The notes below the pieces were generated by a model. It searched no databases, was not told where the DNA came from, and saw only the letters and a list, made by a program, of their open reading frames with translations. A DNA stretch of 64,000 nt from Streptomyces oceani. Lineage in GTDB: Bacteria > Actinomycetota > Actinomycetes > Streptomycetales > Streptomycetaceae. The DNA lies in the NCBI RefSeq assembly GCF_001751245.1, contig NZ_LJGU01000113.1, positions 174,189 to 238,188 of the forward strand, in the 5' to 3' direction. The translations under genes were made by a program, and so were the position numbers. Shown here in pieces: positions 51,624-61,318 of the stretch; the first letter of the stretch is position 1; each line of letters starts with the position of its first letter.

Positions 51624-52868
51624 TCAAACCGGCACCACCACCCGCACCACGAGGCCACCGTCCTCCCGGGGGTCCGCGCTGACCGTACCGCCGTGCGCCC
51701 GTGCCACCGACCGCACGATGGACAGTCCGAGCCCGACTCCGCGGTCGCTTCCCGTACGCTCCGTACGAAGCCGTCGGAAGGGCTCGAAGAGGTTGTCCAC
51801 CTCGTACGCCGGGACGATCGGACCGGTGTTCTCCACGACCATCACCGCGCACCCCTCGTGCGCCTGGGTGCTCACCGCGACCCAGCCGCCCTCCGCCAGG
51901 TTGTAGCGCACGGCGTTCTGCGTGAGGTTCTGCGCCACCCGTTCCAACAGCACCCCGCTGCCCTGTACGTACGCGGGTTGACGCACTCCGCGCAGTTCCA
52001 CGCCCTTGTTCTGGGCCTCCGAGCGCACCTGTTCGACAGCCTGCGAAGCCACCTCGGCCAGGTCCACCGGCTTGCGGTCCACGATCTCGTTCTCGCTGCG
52101 GGCCAGCAGCAGCAGGCCCTCCACCAGCTGCTCGCTGCGTTCGTTGGTGGCCAGCAGCGTCTTGCCCAACTGCTGTACCTCCGACGACGCCTCGGGGTCC
52201 GCCAGCTGTACCTCCAGCAGCGTGCGGTTGATGGCCAGCGGAGTGCGCAGCTCGTGTGAGGCGTTGGCCACGAAGCGCTGCTGTGCGGCGAACGCCCGGT
52301 CCAGGCGGTCGAGCATCTCGTCGAAGGTGTCGGAGAGTTCCTTCAGCTCGTCGTCCGGCCCCTCCAGCTCGATCCGCTTGTGCAGGTCCGAGCTGGCCAC
52401 CTGGCGTGCCGTACGTGTGATCCGGCCCAACGGAGAGAGCACCCGGCCCGCCATGACGTAACCGAACGCGAACGCGGCCACCGCCAACCCCAACAGGGCC
52501 AGCAGGGAACTGCGCAGCAACTGGTCCAGGGCGACGGCGCGTTTGGCGTCGGTGCACTGCGCCAGCCGCTCCATGAACACCTCGCTGGGCATCGTGCCGG
52601 ACAGTCCGGGACACGAGTCGGAGGTCAGCTGCGCCGAGGCGTCCAGAATCCGGAACGGCAACGCGCTGCCCTCGTGGAGGGCTCGCGCGGCCAGCAGGTA
52701 GATGATGGTGAGCAGCACCATCCCGGCGATCAGGAACATCCCGGCATACAGCAGGGTCAGGCGTATCCGGATCGTCGGGCGCAGCCACGGGTACTGTCGG
52801 GAGGGCTCGCGCGGGTCCCAGGTGGGCTTCGGCGGCGTGTTCGGGGGCGGTTCGGCGGTCACGGTCAC
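51624..52868 (-). CDS. cutS: Sensor histidine kinase CutS
   Basis: 414 aa from GTG 52868, four bases after the cutR stop. Membrane helices at about 37-62 and 117-140, HAMP, phospho-His in NASHELRTPLAIN, N box QNAVRYN and the GVGLGLSIVRS G box. The short extracellular loop has two cysteines (Cys86 and Cys105), the feature by which Streptomyces CutS is reported to sense extracytoplasmic disulfide status. Length and order match CutRS. Confidence 0.88.
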   Translation of the reverse strand: MTVTAEPPPNTPPKPTWDPREPSRQYPWLRPTIRIRLTLLYAGMFLIAGMVLLTIIYLLAARALHEGSALPFRILDASAQLTSDSCPGLSGTMPSEVFMERLAQCTDAKRAVALDQLLRSSLLALLGLAVAAFAFGYVMAGRVLSPLGRITRTARQVASSDLHKRIELEGPDDELKELSDTFDEMLDRLDRAFAAQQRFVANASHELRTPLAINRTLLEVQLADPEASSEVQQLGKTLLATNERSEQLVEGLLLLARSENEIVDRKPVDLAEVASQAVEQVRSEAQNKGVELRGVRQPAYVQGSGVLLERVAQNLTQNAVRYNLAEGGWVAVSTQAHEGCAVMVVENTGPIVPAYEVDNLFEPFRRLRTERTGSDRGVGLGLSIVRSVARAHGGTVSADPREDGGLVVRVVVPV

Positions 52869-52872
52869 CGCT

Positions 52873-53526
52873 TCAGATCCGGTAGCCCGCGCCCGGCACG
52901 GTGACGATGACCGGCGGCTCACCCAGTTTCCGGCGCAGCGTCATCACGGTCACCCGGACCACGTTGGTGAACGGGTCGGTGTTCTCGTCCCACGCCTTCT
53001 CCAACAGTTGCTCGGCCGACACGACGTTTCCGTCGTGCCGCATCAGAACCTCCAACACCGCGAACTCCTTGGGCGCCAGCTGAATCTCCTGTCCCTCCCG
53101 GAAGACCTCCCGACGGTTCGGGTCCAGGGTGATCCCCGCCCGCTCCAGTACGGGCGGCAGCGCGGCGGTCGTACGACGCCCCAGCGCCCGTACGCGTGCC
53201 ATCAGCTCGCTGAACGCGAACGGCTTGGGCAGGTAGTCGTCCGCGCCGATCTCCAGCCCCTCCACCCGGTCGCTGACGTCGCCGGAGGCTGTGAGCATCA
53301 ACACCCTGGTCGGCAGCCCGAGCTGCACGACCCGGCGACACACGTCGTCACCGTGCACCAGCGGAAGGTCACGGTCGAGGACGACGACGTCGTAGTCGTT
53401 GATGCCGATCCGCTCCTCGGCGGCGGCGCCGTCGTACACCACGTCGACGGCCATCGCCTCCCGACGCAGGCCGGTGGCCACGGCATCGGCGAGCAGTTGC
53501 TCGTCCTCGACGACGAGTACGCGCAC
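52873..53526 (-). CDS. cutR: OmpR-family response regulator CutR
   Basis: 217 aa. Receiver with the acidic pair in VLVVEDEQLLADAV, phospho-Asp in VVVLDRDLPLVHGDDV (about residue 51), and Lys in DDYLPKPFAFSELMAR; winged helix with RREVFREGQEIQLAPKEFAV. CutR with CutS controls secreted-protein stress and affects antibiotic production in Streptomyces. First gene of the cutRS operon. Confidence 0.9.
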   Translation of the reverse strand: MRVLVVEDEQLLADAVATGLRREAMAVDVVYDGAAAEERIGINDYDVVVLDRDLPLVHGDDVCRRVVQLGLPTRVLMLTASGDVSDRVEGLEIGADDYLPKPFAFSELMARVRALGRRTTAALPPVLERAGITLDPNRREVFREGQEIQLAPKEFAVLEVLMRHDGNVVSAEQLLEKAWDENTDPFTNVVRVTVMTLRRKLGEPPVIVTVPGAGYRI

Positions 53527-53819
53527 GGCGGGTCCTTCCCTCAGTCGGGGTGGCGGAGAACCGGGGATTCGATCTCCATCCTGCCCCGTTACGGCTTAAA
53601 TCGGCGGTAAGTGTCCTCCGCGGAGGGACAGCGAGCGTCTCGGAATTCTCCCTGGGCCCGAGGTTTCCTGGGACGCGCCTTTGGGGAGGACCAGTGCACA
53701 CCCCGAGATCACCCCGTACCGGCGGCAAGCCAGCTGACTGCCGACCAGACTCACACGGTCGTGATCATCCCGACCCTCGGCACCTCCCGTGCCACGGACC
53801 CATGACGAGGGGGCGCACC

Positions 53820-53999
53820 ATGGACGCGTTCACCGCAGGCATCCTGCAACGTATACGGACCACCGAGTCCGACCTGAACCGCGCTCGCGAGTCGGGCGAC
53901 GACTTCCTGGTGGATGTAGAGCTTGCCGAGTTGGAAGACCTGCAACGACTGGCCGCGGAGCACGGCGTGGACGTGCACGCGCCCCAGTCATCATGCTGA
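53820..53999 (+). CDS. Small conserved helical protein, 59 aa
   Basis: From ATG 53820 with GAGGGGG upstream; ATG 53802 would add six residues. MDAFTAGILQRIRTTESDLN, then RARESGDDFLVDVELAELED, LQRLAAEHGVDVHAP. An amphipathic two-helix pattern without cysteine pairs or membrane segments. Divergent from cutR and followed by a very strong hairpin, both of which support a real gene. Function unknown. Confidence 0.7.
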   Translation: MDAFTAGILQRIRTTESDLNRARESGDDFLVDVELAELEDLQRLAAEHGVDVHAPQSSC

Positions 54000-54017
54000 G
54001 CTGTTGATCCGCTGACC

Positions 54018-54057
54018 CGCTGACCCGCCGCACGGCAGCTCGTGCGGCGGGTCAGCG
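54018..54057. terminator. Very strong hairpin after the 59-aa gene
   Basis: A 17-base perfect stem CGCTGACCCGCCGCACG and its complement around a 6-base loop. It lies between the small gene and the convergent inositol monophosphatase gene. The left arm contains part of a CGCTGACC direct repeat beginning at 54010. Confidence 0.75.
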
Positions 54058-54166
54058 GCGTGGTGGGCGGCAGCGTGCTCCGCCATGCGGCTGGTCCGTA
54101 CAGCCGCCCGGGCTCCCCTCGCGTACGAGCCGGGTCGGCTTCCCGCGTGCCGGACACGGCCGCGGC

Positions 54167-55027
54167 TCAGTCGTGCCAGGCGCCCAGTTCCTCCAGCAGC
54201 GGCTGGAGTTGGGTGAACGCTCCGGGGGACGCCGCCAGGGCGAGCTCGGGCCCCACCTCCGCACCGGGCCGGCCGCCGGTCAGCGCTCCCGCCTCCCGGG
54301 CGATCAGTTCACCGGCGGCGTAGTCCCAGGCGTTCAGCCCACGCTCGTAGAAGGCGTCCAGTCGCCCGGCGGCGACATCACACAGATCGAGGGCCGCCGA
54401 TCCGGAGCGGCGGATGTCACGCACCCGTGGGATCAGTCGGTGGGCCACCTCGGCCTGGGCCCGCCGGCGCTCGTGGACGTAGTTGAAGCCCGTCCCGACG
54501 AGTGCCTCCTCCAGCCCCACCTCCCCTCGGCAGCTGATGGGCCGCGCGTTGAGGAAGGCACCGTGGCCGAGCACGGCGCGGTACGTCTCCCCCCGACTCG
54601 GCACCTCCACGACTCCGACCAGCCGGCTGCCCTCGTACTCCGCGGCGATGGACACGGCCCAGCTCGGCAGCCCGTAGAGGTAGTTGACGGTGCCGTCCAG
54701 CGGGTCGATGACCCAGCGCACTCCGCTGTCCCGCGCCCGTGGGGACGTGCCGTCGTCCGACCCGAGACTGCCCTCCTCCGCGAGGAAGGTGTCTCCCGGT
54801 CGGTGCTCGGACAGATATCCGGTGATCAGTTTCTCGGCCGCGATGTCCATCTCGGTGACGACGTCGATCGGACTGGACTTGGTCGCCGCGACACCCAGAT
54901 CAGCGGGACGTCCCTCCGCCAGCAGTACGCCGGCGCGCCGCGCGGCTTCCAGGGCGAGTTCCAGGAGATCGGCCTTGAGCTGGTCTCGCTCGTCCTGCGG
55001 ATCGTGCTCGGTGGGCTGCTCGGACAC
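54167..55027 (-). CDS. Inositol monophosphatase family protein
   Basis: 286 aa from GTG 55027, with AAAGGAG upstream; the longer frame is rejected. Metal-site motifs: EEGS (about 117), WVIDPLDGTVNYLYGLPSWA (about 139-158) and WDYAAGELIAREAGA (about 243-257). It dephosphorylates inositol-1-phosphate or a similar sugar phosphate; related enzymes act in PI synthesis or on histidinol phosphate. It lies 73 bases downstream of the ferrochelatase gene on the same strand. Confidence 0.9.
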   Translation of the reverse strand: MSEQPTEHDPQDERDQLKADLLELALEAARRAGVLLAEGRPADLGVAATKSSPIDVVTEMDIAAEKLITGYLSEHRPGDTFLAEEGSLGSDDGTSPRARDSGVRWVIDPLDGTVNYLYGLPSWAVSIAAEYEGSRLVGVVEVPSRGETYRAVLGHGAFLNARPISCRGEVGLEEALVGTGFNYVHERRRAQAEVAHRLIPRVRDIRRSGSAALDLCDVAAGRLDAFYERGLNAWDYAAGELIAREAGALTGGRPGAEVGPELALAASPGAFTQLQPLLEELGAWHD

Positions 55028-55100
55028 GGGGCTCCTTTTCGGGAGGTACTCGGGAGTGCTGGTGAGGTGTACACGCGGATGGTTCGGGCCTACGGACGGG

Positions 55101-56216
55101 TCAGGCGTACGGACTGTCCGCGCCCGCCGCGGCGGGCGCGGACTCGCGGGCCGCACAGCAGCCGACCGGACAGCGGTCGTGACTCGGCCCCGACGCGCCC
55201 AGCGCACGGCGCCGGGGACAACCGCCCCGTTCGCTGGCGGCCCGCTCGAGGATCAGCTCTCGGATGGCTGCGACGAAGCGCGCGTCCGCGCCCACGGTCG
55301 CTGAACGCACGAACGGGAGGCGCAGTTCCTCCGCCTTCTGCCGAGCCTCGGTGTCGAGGTCGTAGAGCACCTCCATGTGGTCGGACACGAATCCGATCGG
55401 CGCCACCACGACGGCCGGCGCCCCCGCCTCGTGCACCGACTCCAGGTGATCGCAGATGTCCGGCTCCAGCCAGGGCACCTGGGGCGGCCCACTGCGGGAC
55501 TGGTAGACCAACCGCCAGGGCCGGTCCGGGACTCCGGTGGCCTCCGCGACCGCGTCCGCGACCAGCCCGGCCGCCTCCTCGTGCTGGGCCACGTACGCAC
55601 CCCCCAGCGGGCCGGAGGCCTCGGCCGCCGCGAGCGGGATGGAGTGCGTGCTGAAGGCGAGGTGCGCGCCGTCCCGCCGCGCAACCGGAAGCTCCGCGAG
55701 GGCGCTGAGCACGCCCTCCACCATCGGCTCCACGAAGCCCGGGTGGTTGAAGTAGTGCCGAAGCTTGTCCACCGCGGGCGGTTCCAGCCCTTCCCGCTCC
55801 AGCGTCGCCAACGCCTCGGCGAGGTTCTCGCGATACTGCCGGCAACCCGAGTACGAGGCGTACGCGCTGGTGACCAGCACCAGGACGCGACGCCGGCCGT
55901 CCCGTGACAGCTGACGCAGCGTGTCGGTGAGGTACGGCGCCCAGTTCCGGTTGCCCCAGTAGACGGGCAGGTCGAGACCGGCGGCGGCGAAGTCCTCCCG
56001 CAGCGCGTCCAGCAACCGCTGGTTCTGCGCGTTGATCGGGCTGACTCCGCCGAACCGGAAGTAGTGCTCCCCCACCTCCTCCAGGCGTTCGCGCGGGATA
56101 CCGCGGCCTCGGGTGACGTTCTCCAGGAAGGGGACGACATCCTCGGGCCCTTCCGGCCCGCCGAAGGACAGCAGCAGCAGAGCGTCGTAGGGAGTGGCAG
56201 CACACACGTCGGACAT
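55101..56216 (-). CDS. cpfC: Coproporphyrin III ferrochelatase
   Basis: 371 aa. [20 protein letters not shown] at the start, [21 protein letters not shown] with the catalytic His (about 190), and [18 protein letters not shown] with the conserved Glu. It inserts iron into coproporphyrin III in the actinobacterial haem route. Cysteines in YSGCRQY and the C-terminal GGCPRRR...CPVGCCA suggest the [2Fe-2S] cluster known in actinobacterial enzymes. Also named hemH. Confidence 0.92.
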   Translation of the reverse strand: MSDVCAATPYDALLLLSFGGPEGPEDVVPFLENVTRGRGIPRERLEEVGEHYFRFGGVSPINAQNQRLLDALREDFAAAGLDLPVYWGNRNWAPYLTDTLRQLSRDGRRRVLVLVTSAYASYSGCRQYRENLAEALATLEREGLEPPAVDKLRHYFNHPGFVEPMVEGVLSALAELPVARRDGAHLAFSTHSIPLAAAEASGPLGGAYVAQHEEAAGLVADAVAEATGVPDRPWRLVYQSRSGPPQVPWLEPDICDHLESVHEAGAPAVVVAPIGFVSDHMEVLYDLDTEARQKAEELRLPFVRSATVGADARFVAAIRELILERAASERGGCPRRRALGASGPSHDRCPVGCCAARESAPAAAGADSPYA

Positions 56217-56317
56217 GCCTCGATCCTGCCACCCGTAATAGGGGAGCGCGGGCAGGGCTCCGGCTCGTACGCTCTGCTGAGATCCGTCCAGCCGCAGCCG
56301 ATCAGCAAGGGTCCGTC

Positions 56318-57559
56318 TTGGCCAGTCCGTACCGCGCGATCTTCGCCGCTCGTGGCAGCGGTTGGTTCTCCGCCGCCGGGCTGCTGGGTCGCCTGCCGAT
56401 GTCCATGACGAGCGTCGGCATCGTGGCCATGGTCTCGCAGCTCACCGGACGGTACGCGCTCGCGGGTGCGCTCTCCGCCACCGTGGGCCTGGCGACGGCG
56501 CTGTTCAGCCCACAGATCTCCCGCCTGGTGGACCGGCACGGGCAACGCCGGGTCCTCCCGCCGGCCATGCTGGTGGCCGTCGCCTCCGTGACCGGGCTGG
56601 TGCTGTGCGCCCGCACGGGCGCCCCCGAATGGTCGCTGTTCCTCTTCGCGGTGACCTGCGGCTGCACGCCGAGCGTTGGCTCGATGGTCCGGTCCCGTTG
56701 GGTCGCGTTGTACCGCGACCGTCGGAAACTGCTGCAGTCGGCCTTCGCGTTCGAGGCGGTGCTGGACGAGTGCTGCTTCGTGATCGGCCCGATCCTCGCC
56801 ATCGGGCTGTCCACCGCCTGGTTCCCCGAAGCGGGACCACTGCTCGCCGGCTCCTGCCTGCTGGCCGGCGTGCTGTGGCTGACGGCACAGCACGGCACCG
56901 AGCCCGTGCCCGCCCCACGCGGCCCGCACACCGGCGGCTCGGCGCTGCGTACGCCCGGTCTCCAGGTGCTGGTCGGGGTGTTCGTCTTCACCGGGGCGAT
57001 CTTCGGCTCCATCGACGTAGTGACCATCGCCTTCGCCGAGGAGCGGGGCCGGCAGGGCGCCGCGAGCCTGTTGCTCGCCGGCTACGCCCTCGGGTCGGCG
57101 CTCGCGGGGGTGGGCTTCGGGCTGATCCGCTTCACCTCCCCCGCCGCGCCCCGCTGGCTCTGGGGCATCTGGGCGATGGCGGTGAGCCTGCTCCCGCTGC
57201 AACTCGTCGAGTCGCTTCCCGCGCTCGCCGGCACGCTCTTCCTCGCGGGGTTCACCATCGCCCCCACCATGGTGACCACTATGGTGCTGGTCGAGCAGCT
57301 GGTGCCGGCCGAGGCGTTGACCGAGGGCATGACGTGGACGGGGACGGGGATTACCGTCGGTATGGCGCTCGGCTCCTCGACCGCAGGATGGGCGGTGGAC
57401 ACCTTCGGGGCCGACCGGGCATACGCGGTACCCCTGACCGCCGGAGCGCTCGCCACGGCCGTGGCCTTCCTCGGGTACCGACGACTACGACCGGGATCAA
57501 CGGGAGGGACGGTCATCCATGAACGCACTACCGGCGACGAGCCGACCAGCGTGGCGTAA
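56318..57559 (+). CDS. MFS transporter
   Basis: 413 aa, twelve helices, from TTG 56318. [24 protein letters not shown] start, motif A-like [17 protein letters not shown], and a mid-loop at about 195-210. It resembles small-molecule exporters without an obvious ligand. The start codon is unusual and no strong ribosome site precedes it; a leaderless start or a downstream ATG (MSMTSVG) cannot be ruled out. Its 3' end overlaps the lactone oxidase gene by 41 bases. Confidence 0.8.
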   Translation: MASPYRAIFAARGSGWFSAAGLLGRLPMSMTSVGIVAMVSQLTGRYALAGALSATVGLATALFSPQISRLVDRHGQRRVLPPAMLVAVASVTGLVLCARTGAPEWSLFLFAVTCGCTPSVGSMVRSRWVALYRDRRKLLQSAFAFEAVLDECCFVIGPILAIGLSTAWFPEAGPLLAGSCLLAGVLWLTAQHGTEPVPAPRGPHTGGSALRTPGLQVLVGVFVFTGAIFGSIDVVTIAFAEERGRQGAASLLLAGYALGSALAGVGFGLIRFTSPAAPRWLWGIWAMAVSLLPLQLVESLPALAGTLFLAGFTIAPTMVTTMVLVEQLVPAEALTEGMTWTGTGITVGMALGSSTAGWAVDTFGADRAYAVPLTAGALATAVAFLGYRRLRPGSTGGTVIHERTTGDEPTSVA

Positions 57560-58838
57560 CTGGGCGGGAAACGTCGACGCCAGCCCGGTGCGCACCGTCG
57601 CGCCATCCTCGACGGAGGCGCTGGCCGAGGCCGTGCGACGCGCGGCGGAGGACGGACTCCGGGTCAAGGCGGTGGGTTCCGGCCATTCCTTCAGCACCGT
57701 CGCCGCAGGCAGCGGCGTGCTGCTGCGTCCCGAACGGCTCAGCGGCATCCGTACGATCGACCACGCGGCCGGCACGGTCACCGTGGCCCCCGGCACCCCG
57801 CTGTGGCAGCTGAACCAAACCCTCGCCGGCGAGGGCCGTTCCCTGACCAACATGGGGGACGTCACCGCCCAGACGGCCGCGGGCGCGGTGAGCACGGGCA
57901 CCCACGGCACCGGGCGCGCGTCCGCCTCGATAGCGGCGCAGCTGTGCGGACTGGAGCTGGTGTGCGCCGACGGGTCACTGCTGCGCTGCTCGGCGCGGGA
58001 GCGTCCGGAGGTCTTCGCCGCGGCCCGGGTCGGCCTGGGCGCCCTCGGGGTCATCAGTGAACTCACGTTCGCCACGGAGCCGTTGTTCCTGCTGACGGCG
58101 CGCGAGGAGCCCATGTCCTTCGAGCGCGTCACGGCGGAGTTCGACCAGCTGACGGCGGAGAACGAGCACTTCGAGTTCTACTGGTTCCCGCACACCCGCA
58201 ACTGCAACACCAAGCGAAACAACCGCAGCAGCGGCCCCCGGGTCCCGGTGCCGAGGGCTCGCGGCTGGCTCGATGACGAGGTCCTCTCGAACGGCGTCTT
58301 CCAGTTGGCGTGTTCGGCCGGCGCCGCGCTCCCGGCCACGGTGCCCGGGCTGGCGCGGCTGTCCAGCCGGGCGCTGTCCGCCCGTACGTACACCGACCTG
58401 CCCTATCGGGTGTTCACCTCGCCCCGGCGGGTCCGCTTCGTGGAGATGGAGTACGCCCTGCCTCGGGAGGCCGCGGTGCCCGCCCTGCGGGAGCTGCGCT
58501 CGATGGTGGAACGCTCGAACCACCGGGTGAGTTTCCCCGTGGAGGTACGCGTCGCCCCCGCTGACGACATACCGCTGTCCACCGCGGGTGGCCGGGACTC
58601 GGTCTATATCGCGGTGCACAACTACCGGAAGGCGCCGTACCGTTCCTACTTCACCGCGGTCGAGCGCATCATGACGGCGTACGACGGCCGTCCGCACTGG
58701 GGCAAGCTGCACTCGCGGGACGCGGACTACCTGGCCGGTGTCTACCCTGGTTTCGCCGAGTTCAACGCGCTGCGCGACCGGCTCGACCCGGGGCGGCTGT
58801 TCGGCAACGACTACCTCCGCCGGGTGCTGGGCGAGTGA
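57519..58838 (+). CDS. D-arabinono-1,4-lactone oxidase-family FAD oxidase
   Basis: 439 aa. PCMH-type FAD domain: VKAVGSGHSFSTVAAGSGVL (about 50-69) with the GHSF His that in this family can bind FAD covalently; TAGAVSTGTHGTG-like QTAAGAVSTGTHGTGRASA; C-terminal ALO domain ending RLDPGRLFGNDYLRRVLGE. It oxidises an aldono-lactone or alditol with O2. Starts inside the MFS gene, probably co-transcribed. Confidence 0.88.
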   Translation: MNALPATSRPAWRNWAGNVDASPVRTVAPSSTEALAEAVRRAAEDGLRVKAVGSGHSFSTVAAGSGVLLRPERLSGIRTIDHAAGTVTVAPGTPLWQLNQTLAGEGRSLTNMGDVTAQTAAGAVSTGTHGTGRASASIAAQLCGLELVCADGSLLRCSARERPEVFAAARVGLGALGVISELTFATEPLFLLTAREEPMSFERVTAEFDQLTAENEHFEFYWFPHTRNCNTKRNNRSSGPRVPVPRARGWLDDEVLSNGVFQLACSAGAALPATVPGLARLSSRALSARTYTDLPYRVFTSPRRVRFVEMEYALPREAAVPALRELRSMVERSNHRVSFPVEVRVAPADDIPLSTAGGRDSVYIAVHNYRKAPYRSYFTAVERIMTAYDGRPHWGKLHSRDADYLAGVYPGFAEFNALRDRLDPGRLFGNDYLRRVLGE

Positions 58839-58849
58839 TCCCCGGAGGG

Positions 58850-58868
58850 CCCCGCGACCCACGCGGGG
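58850..58868. terminator. Hairpin after the lactone oxidase gene
   Basis: CCCCGCG/CGCGGGG, 7-base perfect stem with a 5-base loop, 11 bases after the stop. Confidence 0.55.
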
Positions 58869-58896
58869 TTGACCATGGCCGGACGGGTCCGATTAT
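58869..58896 (+). promoter_or_regulatory. Sigma-70-like promoter candidate in the sepH leader
   Basis: TTGACC (58869-58874), 16-base spacer, GATTAT (58891-58896). It abuts the preceding hairpin. If used for sepH it leaves a leader of about 370 bases. Confidence 0.45.
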
Positions 58897-59271
58897 GTGG
58901 CATCTGAGAAATAATCCGCCCCGAGGCGTTCGCCTCCCTGACCCCAACTCCCCCCACGCGCACGGCTGGAGGTCTCTCACCCGCGCCTTCTCGGCAGCGT
59001 TCGGCGGCGCGCCGTCCCACGCCGGGTGGCACGAATGGAGTAGTGTGGCCAGCCCTGGCCTCGACCACAACCGGAGTACGCAGCTCACGGTGAATGTCTC
59101 CATCGTGAGTGGTAAACAAGTAACCATGCCATAACGGCGGATCAGGCCCTCGGCGCAACGCACCGGGCATGTCGGCATTGTTGTGGCGGACTGCCCCCCG
59201 GGCAGGCCACACTCATTCCAGCGGGAGCAGCGACGCACGTGACGTCGGCAGGCACCACCCGGGAGGTTCCC
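58897..59271. other. Long leader or gap upstream of sepH
   Basis: 375 bases with no credible gene. Holds the sepH ribosome site (GGGAGG near 59260) and two short A-rich patches (ACAAGTAACC near 59119; GAGAAATAATCC near 58908). No riboswitch class recognised. Confidence 0.4.
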
Positions 59272-60381
59272 ATGCCCGAACTGCGTGTCGTGGCCGTCAG
59301 CAACGACGGCACACGGCTGGTGCTCAAGGCTGCCGACAGCACGGAGTACACCCTTCCGATTGATGAGCGGCTGCGCGCCGCCGTACGAAACGACCGCGCG
59401 CGGCTCGGCCAGATCGAGATCGAGGTGGAGAGCCACCTCCGCCCTCGGGACATCCAGGCCCGGATTCGCGCCGGCGCCACCGCCGAGGAGGTCGCGCAGC
59501 AGGCCGCCATCTCGGTGGACCGGGTGCGCCGGTTCGAGGGGCCGGTGCTGGCCGAGCGGGCGTTCATGGCCGAGCGGGCCCGGAAGACGCCGGTGCGCCG
59601 CCCGGGGGAGAACGCCGGTCCACAGTTGGGCGAGGCGGTGGCCGAGCGGCTGTTGCTGCGGGGTGCGGACAAGGACAGCGTCCAGTGGGACTCGTGGCGT
59701 CGGGAGGACGGCACCTGGGAGGTGCTGCTGGCCTACGAGTTGGCGGGCGAGCCGCGCGCCGCGACCTGGACGTACGATCCACCGCGGCGGCTCGTACAGG
59801 CCGTGGACGGTGAGGCTCGGTCGCTGATCGGTGAGACGGACGACACACCGGGGCCGAGCGTACCCTTCGTGCCGCGCATCGCCCGGCTCCCCCGGGACCG
59901 CGGCGAGCGAAGTGACCGTGGCGAGCGGGAGCGGGGGGATCGCGGCGAGCACCGCGCGGCGCGGGCCGAGTTGGAGCCGTCCCCGTCCGCCCCGGTGCCG
60001 GAGGAGAGCGAGCCGGACAGCGGCTCGGACTCGCTGACCAGCCTGCTTGAGGCGGTGCCGAACTTCCGGGGCGACATGGTCGTACCGGAGCAGCCGGCCG
60101 TGTCGGCGGAGGCGGGCACCGTGGAGAGCGAGCCGGCGCCGGCCGACGAGGCGGACCAGGCAACGGAGGACGCGGAGGCCACCGATCCGCCGGCTCCGGC
60201 GGCCAACGCGGGCGCCGCCTACGCGGACGTCCTGATGCCCCGTTCGGTGACCGCTCACCGGGACCGGCTCACCGGCAACACCGATCGGCAGGCGGAGGCG
60301 GACGGCGTGCGCCCCGGGCGGCGCGCGGCGGTGCCGAGCTGGGACGAGATCGTCTTCGGCACCCGGCGCAAGAAGGAGTGA
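59272..60381 (+). CDS. sepH: Septation protein SepH
   Basis: 369 aa from ATG 59272, with GGGAGG upstream. MPELRVVAVSNDGTRLVLKA opens the DUF3071/SepH domain; the HTH-like segment is DIQARIRAGATAEEVAQQAA (about 63-82). Residues 205-330 are a disordered Arg/Glu then Glu/Pro/Ala linker. The C-terminus ends SWDEIVFGTRRKKE, the conserved tail. SepH binds and stimulates FtsZ assembly at Streptomyces sporulation septa. Confidence 0.93.
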   Translation: MPELRVVAVSNDGTRLVLKAADSTEYTLPIDERLRAAVRNDRARLGQIEIEVESHLRPRDIQARIRAGATAEEVAQQAAISVDRVRRFEGPVLAERAFMAERARKTPVRRPGENAGPQLGEAVAERLLLRGADKDSVQWDSWRREDGTWEVLLAYELAGEPRAATWTYDPPRRLVQAVDGEARSLIGETDDTPGPSVPFVPRIARLPRDRGERSDRGERERGDRGEHRAARAELEPSPSAPVPEESEPDSGSDSLTSLLEAVPNFRGDMVVPEQPAVSAEAGTVESEPAPADEADQATEDAEATDPPAPAANAGAAYADVLMPRSVTAHRDRLTGNTDRQAEADGVRPGRRAAVPSWDEIVFGTRRKKE

Positions 60382-60393
60382 GCGGACGCTCTC

Positions 60394-61212
60394 TTAACCG
60401 GTGGCGACCGGGCGGGAGGGGTCGGAGCACCACTCGCTCCAGGAACCGGGATACAGCACCGCGTCGATCCCGGCGACGGAGAGGGCCAGCACCTCGTGTG
60501 CGGCGGACACTCCGGAGCCGCAGTAGACGCCGACCCGGGTGCCGGGCGTGACGCCCAGCTCACGGAAGCGGTCGGCCAGTTCCGTCGCGGTGCGGAGCGT
60601 CCCGGAAGGCGTGACGTTCAGCGCGGTGGGCGCGCTCACGGCGCCCGGGATATGGCCGGCGACCGGATCGACCGGTTCCGTCTCGCCTCGATAGCGTTCA
60701 CCGGCACGGGCGTCCAGCAGGACGCCCGTGCGGGCCAGGGCTGCGGCCTCCGTCGCGTCCAGCACCGGCAACGATCCGGCCGTCGGCACGAAGTCCCCCG
60801 TGGGGGGCGTCGGCACCTCCGTCGTCACCGGTCCTTCCCAACCGGCCAGACCACCGTCCAGCAGCCGCACATCGGGGTGACCCGCCCAGCGCAGCAGCCA
60901 CCAGGCGCGTGCGGCGGCCCAGCCCTGGCCGCCGTCGTACGTCACGACGGCGCGGTCCCGGGTGACGCCCGCGCGTCGCATAGCGGCGCCGAAGACCTCC
61001 GGTTCGGGCAGCGGGTGGCGGCCCGTGCCCTCCCCCACCGGGCCGGCCAGCTCGGTCTCCAGGTCGATGTGTACCGCCTGCGGCAGATGACCGGCGGCGT
61101 AGTCCTGCCAGCCGGGCGGTCCGCCCAGTCGCCATTGCACGTCCAGGAGCAGGGGCGGGGCCGTACGAGCCAGCTCGGCTTCGAGAGCGGCCGCGGAGAT
61201 GAGGGCAGTCAT
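60394..61212 (-). CDS. Sulfurtransferase (tandem rhodanese)
   Basis: 272 aa from ATG 61212. Two rhodanese domains. Domain 1 (about 1-135) with LLLDVQWRLGGPPGWQDYAA and inactive; domain 2 with the active-site Cys in VGVYCGSGVSAAHEVLAL (about residue 231). The CGSGVSA loop fits 3-mercaptopyruvate or thiosulfate sulfurtransferases. Convergent with sepH, 12 bases apart. Confidence 0.88.
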   Translation of the reverse strand: MTALISAAALEAELARTAPPLLLDVQWRLGGPPGWQDYAAGHLPQAVHIDLETELAGPVGEGTGRHPLPEPEVFGAAMRRAGVTRDRAVVTYDGGQGWAAARAWWLLRWAGHPDVRLLDGGLAGWEGPVTTEVPTPPTGDFVPTAGSLPVLDATEAAALARTGVLLDARAGERYRGETEPVDPVAGHIPGAVSAPTALNVTPSGTLRTATELADRFRELGVTPGTRVGVYCGSGVSAAHEVLALSVAGIDAVLYPGSWSEWCSDPSRPVATG

Positions 61213-61318
61213 GCCTCCCATCCTCGCGCACCACGACGTGCGGTGCGTACGGCCTGGACGGTTGGCCAGGGGCTCGTCAGGGTTGGTCGAGGGACCCGCC
61301 GGGCGGTGAGGGCGGCGT

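Noticed and set aside
58835..59134. A 99-codon frame in the sepH leader
   Set aside because: It starts at the end of the oxidase gene with no ribosome site and has no recognisable pattern.
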